A stretch of DNA of 64,000 bases from Erythrocercus mccallii. Taxonomy: Eukaryota > Chordata > Aves > Passeriformes > Dicruridae. The DNA lies in assembly GCA_013397435.1 (NCBI GenBank), contig VZRG01000348.1:1-64000 (forward strand), written 5' to 3'. The translations under genes and the position numbers were made by a program. The number at the start of each line of letters is the position of its first letter. Position 1 is the first letter of the stretch. Shown in pieces: positions 60,506-64,000 of this stretch. The notes under the pieces are model-generated. The model was not told the DNA's origin. It saw only the letters and a list, made by a program, of their open reading frames with translations, and searched no databases.

Positions 60506-63500
60506 AAATTCATCCATTTTAAACCAATTTCTCAGATCAAGAGTTAAATCTGAGGAAGTCTTATGGTTTCATTGGTTATACCCATACAAAAAAACCCCTC
60601 AAGATATTTTCTGGATGTTGTGAATTTTCTTTAATCTTTTGATGTTGTTATTTTTACTTGGGAAGCTGTTTTCACCCAGCAGCAGTTGTTCAGATACATG
60701 GAGTTCAAACGCCCAATGAGAAAAGGTTGCCAGTGAAAAGTTCCATTAGGAAGTAGATTTAATCTTAAAATATGTATATTCATCATTGCTTAATGTATTT
60801 AGTGCAGTGCCCAGGGCAATCCATTATGTAGGTGGGGATACAGCTCCAGCCTCATCCATTTTGCTTTCCATTGCGTGAAACTTCCATCAGTTTGAGTCAG
60901 GTTTGCCTCCATCCCCTGGCTCTCATCTCCTCCACAGGCCAGCACCAGTGTGTGCCTGGGCCCATGGTGTGCACCTTCAGCCCTTCCACCACCAAGGAAC
61001 ATCCCTGCAAGTGATGGGTAGTGGCTTTCTGCCAGTCTGGTTCAGTGGCTCAGTGGCTTGTCCCACTCCTGCACTGCTGATGGAGCAGGGACCAAAGAGC
61101 CATGGAGCCACACCCTGGGCTTTGCATGGAACTCCTGTGTGATGCCCTTGGCTCCTGTAAGCTTCTCTCACACTCCAAGTTAAGCAATCTGGAATGTGAG
61201 ATTTGTAGAATCAGTCCCTACATTTCCACCCTGTGGTTTCCCCATTTTTTTTTTTTTTCAGTTTTTTGGGGAGCACTTTGGCCATGCTGAATGCAACACG
61301 CGGGAGCAAGCAGCTCTGTTAGCTTCAGAAAGAGTTCAGTGTTTACTTTTCCTTTAATTTGCATATTTTAAAATATCTCAATGTATTTCTCCATCCAAAT
61401 TTTTGGCATAGCTGAACATATACATTTATAATTCCAAAGGTAATGAGTGATAAGCTCTAACAGAGTGGAAACTAAAACAATCACACATTTTCCCTTAATA
61501 CCAACCATCTGCTAGAACCAGATGACAAGAAGGCATGTACCAATTTCCTTGAACTGATGCACCTTCACAAGAAAATGCACAGAGAGGCACATTTGCTTTT
61601 ATCTGGAGATAAAAGCTTCATCTCCTGTGTTTGGCACAACTGTAATACTGAAAATCCCAGCCTCCCTGCTCTGGGGCACTGCCCCCTGGAGCCTTGCTGG
61701 ACACCCTTTCCTGGGCAGCGCTGACACCCCAACACTGGAAATGCCAAGGTGACAGCACCTTCCTCTACTGCCACATCAAAAGCTGGCAGAGCTCAAAACA
61801 AGGCCAAACCTTTTGTCACAAGGAACTGATTTTGTTGTTGTTGTTTTAATGTTTTTTACATAGTAAAAGGGGACTTCAGGAAGGAGGATAAAAAGGTGCC
61901 CCTGATGCTTTTTAATTTCATTAGGGGAGACTAGATGGTTGTGCAGTCTGGTATAAGAAGCAAAGGAAGACAAAATACAGCATTTTTAGTATTAATATAT
62001 TTTCTTTTTAAGCTCTTTATTGCTGTGGAGAAAAGTTGAGGGTCTTTGTGATTTGTTTGCATTTCTATAAGATAATCATGCATCCAGTTTCCAGTCTCTA
62101 AGACCCACAAATTAAGTGCAATTGATGGATCCCATAAGGCATCATTGTCTGGAATCACAGGATTGCATGAAAATATTACATTTGATTTTTTAAAGAAAAA
62201 ATTAAATTAAAAAAATTACTTCAAAAAATTTAATTTTCCCTCTATTGCTGAGACTCCCATATATACAGAGTGAAAACTAAGTTCTTAACAGGTTCAGGGG
62301 TTTTTTCTTGAGAAAATGGGTACTTTTTAAAGTTCATTTCCTAATTTTGAAGGGACATGACTCATGCTTTCTTGCATGCCTGGGTGTGACAATACTGCAT
62401 GGTAGCACACAGACACAAGTGTGGCAGCTTGAAAACCCCAGTTCATGTAAGAGTAAATCAGTTATAACAGATTTTTTTTTTTGTCTCTATATGGTGGCCA
62501 GCTGCTGTGTGAGGTATCTGGACATGTGTGAGGTACGTGAGTGTGTATTTTTAAAGGTGGCACAAACTTCTTCTCGCCGTGATCATTAATCAATCTGTGC
62601 ACATACAATGGCCCTACAGCTCAATCCCAGACTGATATTTTATCAAACCTCAAATCCCATATTTCTCCCATGAAAAGTGTGTTATGAGTAATTTCTTCCA
62701 AATGAAAAGGTGAATTCTGTACTCAAATCTGAAATTTATTTAGGTTTTTTTGGTGGAAAGTTTTCATTTCTGGCTGCCACGCTGAAGAAACTTCAGATTA
62801 CTTGTTTTCTTCCACAGCTTACTTGTTGCTTTCAGAAACCTCACTTCCTTTTAGGATGTCACTGGCCAAGTGATGGAAATTGCTGGTCACCTTTGAAAAC
62901 ATGGCTCTTCTGCATTGTCAGTGTGTGGGGATGACCAGGAAGGCAGCAAGCTGAGGCCTGGTCCTGGGTGGCTGAAGAAAGGAGGTTCATGGTAGTTGCA
63001 GTGCTCCTGTGCTGCTATAAGTCCTTCCTCAGTTGAATCTTCCTGGGAAAGCAAAGGAAATTTAAATTTCTAGTGTAGCAAAACAAGCAGGGAATCAAAA
63101 ACTAGTCTACTTTTGAAGACCCTTTTTATACCTCATTAAAAAACTGGAAGAGACCCAAGTGAGGTCTCACTGCTCAGTCCCTCTAATCTCCTTAACTCTG
63201 TCGTGAGTTTGTTTGGGTTTTTTCCCCCAGCTTCTGACGGTGATAAGTCCTGACAGCCATGAGACAACATTTCTGAGTCCCTGGCTTTGCAATCAGCAAT
63301 AAGGGCTGAAAGGCAGGAGGTGCTCCTCCCTCCAGCTTTGCCTGGTAGGAGGCTGACTTTCTGCTCTGCGTAGTTACCCAGGTATTTAGATGAATTTGTT
63401 ATTTTTCCATGTGATCTCCAACACAGCCTGAGATCTCCATCTCTAGTGGCTGCTGTCTCTGAGGCATTGTTTCTCAGCAGGAACAGACAAGTTCTTGGTG

Positions 63501-64000
63501 GCCAAACAGGACAAGAGCTATAAATGTCTTACGTTGGCCACAATAATATTAAAGAGCCATGCTCTCCCACAACCTTTTAAAGTATATATCATTCAAAATT
63601 TATTTGAGCTTTCTGGCTGATTTTTTTATATGTAGATCCTGTTTGACAGTTGCTGTTCCCTCACATTTTTGAATACTTTGACACTGCAAAAGTGCATTTC
63701 TACTCAACGACCAGATGTGTCCTCCCAATAACAATTACGTAGTACAGAGGAAAAATTTTATTATCTAGCCCAGTAAATCAAACTGTTTAACCAAAGGAGC
63801 CAGGCTGTTATTTCTTCACTGCACATTTATAACGCTTTGTTTGACTTCCAGTCTGCTTGTGCGTATATACGTACAGAGACAAATACATGAGTTTCAATGC
63901 TTCCAGCACTGTGTGCACTTGCTCCACAAGAAAAGTGGAGACCCCATGTTGATGAGAGGCTGCAGATCCATCAGAAAAGTGTCCTCTGAGCACGCCAGTC
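60506..64000. other. Intergenic, no gene recognised
   Basis: From the end of the CR1 copy to the window edge. A run of 14 T lies at 61245-61258 and an A/T-rich patch at about 62160-62240. No coding gene, RNA gene or further transposon was recognised. Confidence 0.6.

Noticed and set aside
1..64000. An undescribed multi-gene system (defence, biosynthetic or selfish)
   Set aside because: The only recognised gene is TSC22D1; the rest is intergenic DNA and retrotransposon remains of a vertebrate genome.

Overview
This is a eukaryotic nuclear DNA window, most probably from a bird. The host call rests on three things seen in the sequence: a long exon recognisable as the vertebrate gene TSC22D1, several CR1-type LINE fragments (the dominant retrotransposon of birds and other sauropsids), and a low repeat load with AT-rich intergenic DNA. 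Turtle or crocodilian origin is not excluded. Nothing prokaryotic, viral or CRISPR-like was seen.

Layout. Bases 1-1601 are the 5' part of intron 1 of TSC22D1 (minus strand). Bases 1602-4471 are the large first coding exon of its long isoform (956 codons plus two bases). It ends at a clear splice donor, and the TSC box and leucine zipper must lie in exons left of this window. Bases about 4472-6290 form the 5' UTR and a CpG-island promoter. This holds a TATA-like box on the minus strand, a YY1-type element on the plus strand, G-quadruplex-type G runs and two CA/TG microsatellites, and it looks bidirectional. The rest, about 6.3-64 kb, is an intergenic stretch upstream of TSC22D1 in which I recognise no protein-coding gene.

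The intergenic part holds CR1 fragments at 19.4, 44.7, 45.3, 48.3 and 59.2-60.5 kb, two old MIR/CORE-SINE-like pieces (37.2 and 47.9 kb), a perfect 52-bp tandem duplication (39.5 kb), a dense cluster of small CTTAA/TTAAG palindromes (47.45-47.57 kb), simple repeats, and a few non-repetitive stretches that could be regulatory elements. From general knowledge, TSC22D1 in amniotes borders a large gene-poor interval, so these stretches could be long-range elements for it; that is inference.

There is no multi-gene system here. The most checkable oddities are the TTAAG palindrome cluster, the G-rich 5' UTR with an upstream ORF overlapping the TSC22D1 start, the donor/acceptor pair at 56.86-56.94 kb, the CR1 copy whose reverse-transcriptase core is replaced by a GGAT repeat, and the in-frame stop formed at the exon 1 donor.
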